Shown piece by piece: positions 1-5,136 of a stretch of 5,903 nt of DNA. Source of the DNA: Candidatus Curtissbacteria bacterium RIFCSPLOWO2_01_FULL_37_9 (GTDB taxonomy: Bacteria > Patescibacteriota > Microgenomatia > Curtissbacterales > GWA2-41-24). The stretch spans positions 1 through 5,903 of the forward strand of contig MFBN01000028.1 in the NCBI GenBank assembly GCA_001776425.1. The letters are read 5' to 3'. Position 1 is the first letter of the stretch, and each line of letters opens with the position of its first letter. The notes beneath the pieces are model-generated. The model worked only from the letters and a program-made list of their open reading frames with translations, had not been told where the DNA came from and made no database searches. The translations under genes were made by a program, and so were the position numbers.

Positions 1-572
1 AAAGAAGAAACAACAAAGCTCTTGGATTGTCTTGGCCCGATATGATTAAAAGGTCTAACACGAACGACATGTAGTTTATAATGCAAAAAAAATTGAAGTC
101 CTAACATATCTTGGGCGACTTTGGAAACTGCATATGGAGATATTGGTGCAAGCGGCGTATTTTCGTCAACCGGCAAGTTCTTCGGGTCTGCATTTCCATA
201 TTCATCTGCAGACCCTATGATAAGTATTTTAGCCTTTGGATTAGTATCAACCAACGCCTGTAGTAAGAAAATCTGGGAAAAAATATTATTTGATAATGTC
301 TTTTGGGGATTTTTAAAACTCTCGGACGGGGAAGAAAATGCTGCCAGATGAAATACGTAGTCTGGTTTAATAAGGGTGATGTTCCTTTTCAAATCTTGCC
401 GATTTAAAAGATTACAAGAGATTAGTTCGAGATTACTTTTTATATGATTAATGTTATCGATAGAATGAGCCGGATGAAAAAAACCAAAAACTGCAAACTT
501 CTTAGAGATCAGATATTGGGCTAAATGACTTCCAGCAAAACCGGCAACTCCTGTGATTAGCGCCTTTTTCAT
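1..572 (-). CDS. GDP-mannose 4,6-dehydratase / GDP-6-deoxy-D-mannose reductase-like SDR (partial, C-terminus beyond window)
   Basis: Only the N-terminal 190 residues are visible; the frame stays open to the window edge. It reads as an extended short-chain dehydrogenase/reductase. The NAD(P)-binding Rossmann motif GVAGFAG is at residues 8-14, HLAA at 75-78, the SADEYG segment at 121-126 (candidate catalytic Ser121 and Glu124), and the YxxxK pair is Tyr147/Lys151. The segment RPFNHIGPRQ at 173-182 resembles the signature of GDP-mannose 4,6-dehydratases and of RMD-type GDP-4-keto-6-deoxymannose reductases, which make GDP-D-rhamnose, GDP-fucose and similar donors in the cytoplasm. The start is the ATG at 572, whose ATGA overlaps the ugd stop, so translation is probably coupled. 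I see no strong Shine-Dalgarno sequence. Dehydratase and reductase cannot be separated from this half; a UDP- or dTDP-sugar SDR is possible but less likely. Confidence 0.8.
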   Translation of the reverse strand, partial: MKKALITGVAGFAGSHLAQYLISKKFAVFGFFHPAHSIDNINHIKSNLELISCNLLNRQDLKRNITLIKPDYVFHLAAFSSPSESFKNPQKTLSNNIFSQIFLLQALVDTNPKAKILIIGSADEYGNADPKNLPVDENTPLAPISPYAVSKVAQDMLGLQFFLHYKLHVVRVRPFNHIGPRQSKSFVVSS

Positions 573-1873
573 CTACCAATACCGACATATTTAAAGCCCA
601 ACTGCTTTACTCTATCTATGTCAAACATATTTCGACCATCAATAATGATTGGCGATTTTAAACTTCTCTTGACGCGAGTTAAATCAAGTTCTTGAAACTG
701 AGGCCATTCTGTTATTAAAATTAAAGCATCTTTACCGTCAAGTGCCCCGTAAACATCTTTTGCATATTTGATATTGGGCAAAATTCTTTTGGTGTTTTCC
801 ATAGCCTGGGGATCATAGACAGTAATTTCTGCACCCAAATCAGTAAGATGATTTATGATTTTAATTGAAGGTGCATCTCTAATATCATCAGTATGCGGTT
901 TAAAAGATAAGCCTAAAATAGCTAATTTTTTGCCCGCAAGATTCTTTCCGGATGTTTCTTCAGCTTCCAAAACAAACCTTATTTTATTCACAAATCTAAG
1001 AATTTGACCCTGATTGATTGCATCTACTGCTCTAAGCAAATTAAAGTCATAGTCAAAATTTTCACTTATGGCAATACAGGCCAGTATATCCTTTGGAAGA
1101 CAAGAACCTCCATAACCAATACCTGGATATAGAAAAGAACGGCCAATTCTCTTATCACTACCTACACCTTCAAGAACTTTCTCAATATCTGCACCTGCTT
1201 TTTCACAAAGAACAGCCAGTGCATTTGAAAATGATACTTTAGTTGCCAGAATAGCATTGGATGCATATTTGATCAATTGGGCACTGCGCATATCACAAAT
1301 TATTCTTTGACCAGAAATCGGAGCATGCAACTCTAGTAGGATTTTCTGTGCCTTTTTAGAAGTCGTACCAATTACAATTCTTGCAGGATGTAAAGTATCT
1401 TCGATAGCCGTACCTTCTCTTAAAAATTCTGGTGAAGAAGCAAATTCAAATTGTGCAGTGGCAAATTTTTTAGCTGTTTTTTCCAAATCATCTTCAAATC
1501 CTATTGGGATAGTGCTTTTAATAGTTATAAGAGTATAACCGGTAAAATTTTTAGCTGCTTCTTTAACTGCCGAAAACAAGTAAGATAAATTTGCTTCTCC
1601 GTTATTTTTTGGAGGTGTGCCAACGCATATTAAAACTACTTGTGATTTAGGAATTGCCTGCTTATAAAGGGAGGTAAAGATTAATCTTTTCTTAAATATT
1701 CCTCTTTTTATATAATCGGCAAGCATTGGTTCAAAAAAAGGGATTTTGCCTTTTTTAAGTAATCTGATTTTTTTTATATCATTATCTACACAATAAACTT
1801 TATTACCTAAATCGGAAAAAACAGCCGAGGTAACTAAACCAACGTATCCAGCACCGATTACAGAAATTGTCAT
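569..1873 (-). CDS. ugd: UDP-glucose 6-dehydrogenase
   Basis: It should oxidise UDP-glucose twice with NAD+ to UDP-glucuronate, a cytoplasmic precursor for acidic polysaccharides, pentoses and galacturonate. The 434 residues match the usual bacterial length. The N-terminal Rossmann motif GAGYVG is at residues 7-12. CVGTPP is at 83-88. SSPEFLREG at 146-154 carries the conserved Glu149, and KYASN at 202-206 the catalytic-site Lys202 and Asn206. The active-site loop GIGYGGSCLPKD (251-262) carries the nucleophile Cys258 and Asp262. The C-terminal UDP-binding domain contains LGLSFKPHTDDIRDAPS (320-336) and GRN at 413-415. All key residues are present. GDP-mannose dehydrogenase and UDP-ManNAc dehydrogenase are relatives; the GGSCLPKD loop and overall fit favour UDP-glucose. 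The ATG start puts the glycine motif at the expected distance. It follows a hairpin-bearing gap and overlaps the next gene by 4 bp. Confidence 0.95.
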   Translation of the reverse strand: MTISVIGAGYVGLVTSAVFSDLGNKVYCVDNDIKKIRLLKKGKIPFFEPMLADYIKRGIFKKRLIFTSLYKQAIPKSQVVLICVGTPPKNNGEANLSYLFSAVKEAAKNFTGYTLITIKSTIPIGFEDDLEKTAKKFATAQFEFASSPEFLREGTAIEDTLHPARIVIGTTSKKAQKILLELHAPISGQRIICDMRSAQLIKYASNAILATKVSFSNALAVLCEKAGADIEKVLEGVGSDKRIGRSFLYPGIGYGGSCLPKDILACIAISENFDYDFNLLRAVDAINQGQILRFVNKIRFVLEAEETSGKNLAGKKLAILGLSFKPHTDDIRDAPSIKIINHLTDLGAEITVYDPQAMENTKRILPNIKYAKDVYGALDGKDALILITEWPQFQELDLTRVKRSLKSPIIIDGRNMFDIDRVKQLGFKYVGIGR

Positions 1874-1885
1874 AATTCAAGTTAA

Positions 1886-1902
1886 CCCCGCTTGTTGCGG
1901 GG
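1886..1902. other. Perfect GC-rich stem-loop in the rmlD-ugd gap
   Basis: CCCCGC at 1886-1891 pairs perfectly with GCGGGG at 1897-1902 across a 5-nt loop. Outside it, TTAA at 1882-1885 can pair with TTAA at 1906-1909 if three bases bulge out. GTTAA is also a direct repeat at 1881-1885 and 1905-1909. The stem is pure G-C in an otherwise AT-rich window. On the minus-strand transcript it is followed by TTAACTTG, not a U-run, so it is not a standard intrinsic terminator. It could be an attenuator, an mRNA-stabilising or processing hairpin that sets ugd apart from the rml genes, or one copy of a dispersed palindromic repeat. Confidence 0.7.
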
Positions 1903-1908
1903 CAGTTA

Positions 1909-1938
1909 ATTGTAGTAAAAATCTGTCAACTAAATCAA
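1909..1938 (-). promoter_or_regulatory. Weak candidate promoter for ugd
   Basis: On the minus strand, TTGATT (1938-1933) and TACAAT (1914-1909) are separated by 18 bp and match the sigma70 consensus at 4/6 and 5/6. The -35 overlaps the end of rmlD. Transcription would start at about 1902, right at the hairpin, giving a roughly 30-nt leader for ugd. A perfect TTGACA also lies at 1929-1924 but only 9 bp from the same -10, and nothing suitable lies 16-18 bp beyond it. In such AT-rich DNA, partial matches like this are common by chance. Confidence 0.25.
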
Positions 1939-2850
1939 TTTACCAGGTAATTGTTTGAATATCATTCTAATTCCCGTTTTCCAACTGGTCGGAGTAAATC
2001 CTAATTTTGTGATTTTTCGCACATTGAGGCTAGTATTTATTGGTCTTGGGACTAAATTACCAGTTTTTAATATAGATCCTTCCTTTATTTTACTAATATC
2101 ACCACCAAAAACACTGATTATTTCTTTTGCAAAGACAAAAGGGGTAGTTTTCAAAGGGCTAGCTAAGTGGAATATTCCGACATGGTTTTTTAAAATTAGT
2201 AATTTTAAGGACGGTGATAAATCATCTATGAAAGTTGGAGTAATTATTTGATCTTTATACATTGGGTAAAGACGATTTTCTTGGTACTTTCTTAATATTA
2301 ATCTTGCGAAATCTTCTTTTTGGAGAAAATAAGCCCGGTACGGATAAGAAATTCGAATGATTATAAAATTAGACAATTTAGATTGAATAATCTTTTCCGC
2401 TTCTAATTTAGTTATTCCATACCAAGTTAATTTGTCTAACTTTTCTCCGGGAAAATCATCTTCTTGATACTGGCCTTTAATTCCGTCAAATACGAAATCT
2501 GTAGAAATAAACACTAATTTTCTTTTATATTTTAAGCAGTAATTTGCGATATTTTTAACCCCTTGGACATTAATTTGCCAGCAAAGTCCTTTTTTGTCAC
2601 CTCTTTGATTTTCGGCTTCATTTACATCTGTAAAAGCAGAGAATAAAACCAAATATTTAAAATCGAAATTTTTAAAAAATTTGTCAATAGAGTTTCTTGA
2701 AGTTATATCAACATGAATTTTTGCATTTAAATCTACTTTTAGCAGATCAAATGTATCAACAGATAATTCACAAAAACGTGATCCAACCATTGATGATGAT
2801 CCGATTACAGCCAGAGGTAATTTTTTATTTAAAGAAGTCGTCACGAACAC
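1930..2850 (-). CDS. rmlD: RmlD-like dTDP-4-dehydrorhamnose reductase (SDR family)
   Basis: It is the likely last step of the dTDP-rhamnose branch: NAD(P)H reduction of the 4-keto group of dTDP-4-dehydro-L-rhamnose. The 306 residues are about the normal length. The nucleotide-binding loop GSSSMVG is at 17-23; the usual middle glycine (GxxGxxG) is Ser20. SAFTDVNEAE (71-80) resembles the RmlD AAYT-V--AE segment. ISTDFVFDG at 115-123 carries Thr117, and Tyr144-x3-Lys148 is the catalytic pair. ITPTFIDDL (203-211) is also typical. There is no ATG at the start: GTG at 2850 (used here) and GTG at 2844 both lie inside the end of the rmlC-like gene. A GGAAAA stretch at 2856-2851 is 3 nt from the first and 9 nt from the second, so 2844 is at least as likely. 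The gene ends in TAG. Divergence leaves room for a related 4-keto-sugar reductase. Confidence 0.82.
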   Translation of the reverse strand: MFVTTSLNKKLPLAVIGSSSMVGSRFCELSVDTFDLLKVDLNAKIHVDITSRNSIDKFFKNFDFKYLVLFSAFTDVNEAENQRGDKKGLCWQINVQGVKNIANYCLKYKRKLVFISTDFVFDGIKGQYQEDDFPGEKLDKLTWYGITKLEAEKIIQSKLSNFIIIRISYPYRAYFLQKEDFARLILRKYQENRLYPMYKDQIITPTFIDDLSPSLKLLILKNHVGIFHLASPLKTTPFVFAKEIISVFGGDISKIKEGSILKTGNLVPRPINTSLNVRKITKLGFTPTSWKTGIRMIFKQLPGKLI

Positions 2851-3346
2851 TTTTCCAGTCTAATTGAGTATTGTTAATGCGGCCTTCATCTTCAGAATTG
2901 TAAAGTTTCGTTGGAAAATTTAAAAGATAACCAGAAATTTTGGAAATCACTATAAAACCATGATATGTTTCCTCCGGAATAACCAATAAGTACATCTCAT
3001 CTTCAACTTCCGGTCCCATTAAAAATAAGTTAAGATGATTATACGTTTTGGATTTTTTTCTGGGGTCAAAAATAGCTGTTACAATTCTGCCGGCAATACA
3101 TATAAATCTATCTTTTTGATATTTATGAACATGCCACTTATCTACATCACGGGCAACCTTCGGAGGTGTAATTGACAAATATTGCATAGCGAAAGGGGTT
3201 TTTCCTTTACGATAAACATCGTTCCAATCCTTTCGTAATGTTTCAACCAAAGTTCCTGTTGAGTCTTTATGTATTGTTAGTTTTTTTAAAATTACTCCCT
3301 CTATTAAATCTTTTTTATCTGATAATGTATTGTATTTAAGTTTCAT
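2825..3346 (-). CDS. RmlC-like cupin: dTDP-4-dehydrorhamnose 3,5-epimerase family, divergent
   Basis: Its position between rmlB and rmlD suggests the 3,5-epimerase step on dTDP-4-keto-6-deoxyglucose. The 173 residues are slightly shorter than usual RmlC (about 180-190). RmlC-like features are HKDSTGTLVE at 26-35, Gln55, a beta-barrel core with IAGRI at 84-88 and FDPRKKSKT at 93-101, IPEETYHGF at 123-131 (His129), and a tyrosine-rich stretch running into DEGRI at 153-157. It departs from classical RmlC in two places. The RGLHxQ segment holding the catalytic His is replaced by KWHVHKYQKDRF at 70-81, with no clear equivalent of the catalytic Lys. The WND motif near the C-terminus, holding the partner Asp, is not recognisable; NNTQLDW (158-164) stands there. 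It may therefore be a 3,5-epimerase of a different subgroup, a 3-epimerase or a ketoisomerase. The ATG overlaps the end of rmlB by 11 bp, with only weak purines upstream. Confidence 0.75.
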   Translation of the reverse strand: MKLKYNTLSDKKDLIEGVILKKLTIHKDSTGTLVETLRKDWNDVYRKGKTPFAMQYLSITPPKVARDVDKWHVHKYQKDRFICIAGRIVTAIFDPRKKSKTYNHLNLFLMGPEVEDEMYLLVIPEETYHGFIVISKISGYLLNFPTKLYNSEDEGRINNTQLDWKSVRDDFFK

Positions 3347-4355
3347 TTCTTAAAATGTATTGTTTCTGGTAATAATTCTCGAAATTTTTATCTCTTAGTT
3401 TCTGCCACCAGTCCTTATTCTCTTTGTACCACGTGACTGTTTTGTGAAGTGCAGTCACAAAATCAAACTTCGGTTTCCACCTAAGCTCTTTTTTTATTTT
3501 TGTGGCATCAATTGCATATCTTCTATCATGGCCTGGTCTATCTTTAACATATTCGATTTTATCTTCTTTCATTTCCAGAATTTCAAGAATTTTCTTGATG
3601 ACTTGGATATTGGAAATATCATTATCAATTCCTATACAGTAAGTTTCGCCTATCTTACCTTTTGTAATGACTAAATCGATTGCCGCACAATGGTCCTCAA
3701 CATAAAGCCAATCCCGAACATATAATCCATCCCCATATACCGGCACTTTTTTCCCTTCTAAAAGGTTGGTGGCTGCAAGTGATATTAATTTTTCCGGAAA
3801 CTGGTAAGGTCCGAAGTTATTAGAACTATTGGTAATCGTAATAGGCAAATGATACGTGTGGAAATATGCTCTCACTAGATGATCAGAAGCAGCCTTAGAA
3901 GCAGCATAAGGACTTTTTGGACTATACATAGTTTCTTCGGTAAACTTCTTTGGTGATTCCAGTTCTAAAGCTCCATAAACTTCATCTGTGGAAACATGAT
4001 GAAACCTTTTAACTTTTGCCTCTACCGAAGCATCTAAAAGCACTTGTGTACCGACAACGTTAGTCAGAACAAACGGAGCAGGATTAAGAATTGATCTGTC
4101 AACATGAGACTCTGCAGCGAAATTAACGACTATATCTATACCTTCTAAGGCTTTTTTAACTATGTTCATATCGCTAATATCACCCTTAATAAAAGTATAA
4201 TTTTGGTTATTCTCTACTTCTTTCAAATTCTCCAAATTACCAGCATAGGTTAGCTTATCAAGATTAATAATATGGTCTTTTGGATAATTTCGAAACCAAT
4301 AATGAATAAAATTGGAGCCGATAAAACCGGCACCACCGGTTACTAAAAGTTTCAT
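3336..4355 (-). CDS. rmlB: dTDP-glucose 4,6-dehydratase
   Basis: It converts dTDP-glucose to dTDP-4-keto-6-deoxyglucose using tightly bound NAD+, the second step to dTDP-rhamnose. The 339 residues match the family. The Rossmann motif GGAGFIG is at 7-13, followed by NLDKLTYAGNL at 31-41, a substrate/cofactor signature of RmlB. FAAESHVDRSI is at 79-89. The catalytic Thr123-Asp124-Glu125 triplet lies in STDEVYG, and Tyr150/Lys154 form the YxxxK pair. NSSNNFGPYQFPEKLI (176-191) and VRDWLYVEDH (213-222) are hallmark segments for this enzyme rather than for UDP-sugar epimerases. No key residue is missing. The ATG at 4355 overlaps the rmlA stop as ATGA and has a clear AAGGA site inside the last rmlA codons, so start and coupling are well supported. 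Confidence 0.97.
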   Translation of the reverse strand: MKLLVTGGAGFIGSNFIHYWFRNYPKDHIINLDKLTYAGNLENLKEVENNQNYTFIKGDISDMNIVKKALEGIDIVVNFAAESHVDRSILNPAPFVLTNVVGTQVLLDASVEAKVKRFHHVSTDEVYGALELESPKKFTEETMYSPKSPYAASKAASDHLVRAYFHTYHLPITITNSSNNFGPYQFPEKLISLAATNLLEGKKVPVYGDGLYVRDWLYVEDHCAAIDLVITKGKIGETYCIGIDNDISNIQVIKKILEILEMKEDKIEYVKDRPGHDRRYAIDATKIKKELRWKPKFDFVTALHKTVTWYKENKDWWQKLRDKNFENYYQKQYILRNET

Positions 4356-5083
4356 TTTTCCTTTTTAATTTCCTGCGCAACGAGACTGTTGGCTTTCAGT
4401 AATTCATCATAAGATGTACCGGCATCTACCCACCAAGAAGTTAGTATTTTACAATTCATGGTTCCTTCAGCAACATAAACATTGTTAAGATCAGTTACTT
4501 CAAGTTCGCCTCTTGCAGAAGGTTTTTGTTTTTTAATAAAGCCAAAAACCCTATGATCATACATATAAATTCCAGTTTGCCCTATATCGGATTTAGGTTT
4601 TTTAGGTTTTTCTTCAATCGAAATTACTTTCCCGTTTTTAACTTCAATCACTCCATATTGCTTACTGGCAGTTGCCATATGTTTACCAAACACAACTGCT
4701 CCCTTCTCCAATTTCTCAAACTCTTTAACGTCTTTTTTAAGAGATTGGGTAAAAATATTATCACCAAGAAGTACCAATATTTTCTCATTGTCAGCAAAGT
4801 TTTCGGCTAAACTTATTGCTTGAGCTATTCCTCCCGCTTCTTCCTGAATTTCATAAGAAAGTTGAAGGCCAAATTCTTTACCGGATCGAAGAAGGTTAAT
4901 AAAAGCACCACTGTGGCTTGGACCGGTAATAATAAGTACATCCTTAACCCCAGCGTTGACCATCGCCTCAATTGGATAAAAAATCATTGGCTTATTGTAA
5001 ATTGGCAAAAGATGCTTATTGGTAACCCAAGTTAAAGGACGCAGTCGACTAGCATTACCACCTGCTAAAATGACACCTTTCAT
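4352..5083 (-). CDS. rmlA: Glucose-1-phosphate thymidylyltransferase (short form)
   Basis: It joins dTTP and glucose-1-phosphate to give dTDP-glucose and pyrophosphate, the committed step to dTDP-rhamnose. The nucleotidyltransferase signature starts at once: LAGGNASRLRPLT at 6-18, with Arg13 and Lys23 in TNKHLLP. Other motifs are EEAGGIAQA (81-89), LLGDNIF with the metal ligand Asp108, YGVIE (143-147), IEEKPK (156-161), TGIYMYD (170-176), GELEVTDLN (192-200) and WVDAGT with Asp220. The usual GxGTRL is here GNASRL. At 243 residues it lacks the C-terminal extension of enterobacterial RmlA (about 290), which carries an allosteric contact surface, so it belongs to the short class. The ATG at 5083 gives a canonical N-terminus but has no Shine-Dalgarno sequence. 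It is the first gene after the promoter candidate. A related uridylyl- or glucosyl-phosphate transferase is possible, but the next gene supports dTDP-glucose. Confidence 0.93.
   Translation of the reverse strand: MKGVILAGGNASRLRPLTWVTNKHLLPIYNKPMIFYPIEAMVNAGVKDVLIITGPSHSGAFINLLRSGKEFGLQLSYEIQEEAGGIAQAISLAENFADNEKILVLLGDNIFTQSLKKDVKEFEKLEKGAVVFGKHMATASKQYGVIEVKNGKVISIEEKPKKPKSDIGQTGIYMYDHRVFGFIKKQKPSARGELEVTDLNNVYVAEGTMNCKILTSWWVDAGTSYDELLKANSLVAQEIKKEK
4359..4363 (-). promoter_or_regulatory. Shine-Dalgarno site for rmlB
   Basis: AAGGA on the minus strand lies 3 nt ahead of the rmlB ATG, inside the final codons of rmlA. It is the clearest ribosome-binding site in the window; the other starts have weak sites or none. 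It supports the ATG at 4355 as the start. Confidence 0.65.
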
Positions 5084-5097
5084 TTTTTAAAATTCAT
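5080..5097 (-). other. Five-codon upstream ORF overlapping the rmlA start (speculative)
   Basis: In the minus-strand leader of rmlA, an ATG at 5097 opens a five-codon frame (MNFKK) whose TGA stop overlaps the rmlA ATG as ATGA. It has no recognisable ribosome-binding site. It could feed ribosomes to the SD-less rmlA start, but a short ATG in AT-rich DNA can easily arise by chance. Confidence 0.2.
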
Positions 5098-5107
5098 TGA
5101 TTGGCTA

Positions 5108-5136
5108 ATTATAGCAACACTGAATTACTTCATCAA
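5108..5136 (-). promoter_or_regulatory. Sigma70-type promoter ahead of rmlA
   Basis: On the minus strand, TTGATG (5136-5131) and a perfect TATAAT (5113-5108) are separated by exactly 17 bp. The -10 carries the upstream TG of an extended -10 (TGCTATAAT). The -35 overlaps the stop codon of the galE-like gene. Transcription would begin near 5101, giving a leader of about 18 nt. It lies in one of only two gaps in the window and directly precedes the rml run, so it probably drives rmlABCD, with or without read-through from the galE-like gene. Confidence 0.6.

Noticed and set aside
121..351. Plus-strand open frame of 76 codons
   Set aside because: It lies opposite the GMD/RMD-like gene, whose translation shows strong family motifs; the plus-strand protein has no recognisable domain.
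1924..1929. Perfect TTGACA -35 hexamer on the minus strand just after rmlD
   Set aside because: The nearest -10-like hexamer (TACAAT) is only 9 bp away and nothing suitable lies 16-18 bp downstream, so it is probably chance.
1955..2251. Plus-strand open frame of 98 codons
   Set aside because: Antisense to the RmlD-like gene; the hydrophobic look follows from the complement of an AT-rich coding strand, and no motif is seen.
3444..3674. Plus-strand open frame of 76 codons
   Set aside because: Antisense to rmlB, with no domain and no plausible ribosome-binding site seen.
4327..4340. Inverted repeat CCGG...CCGG near the start of rmlB
   Set aside because: It falls on the glycine-motif codons (TGGAGF), so it is explained by coding constraint.
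4526..5035. Plus-strand open frames at 4526-4810 and 4820-5035
   Set aside because: Both are antisense to rmlA, which is fully supported by its motifs.
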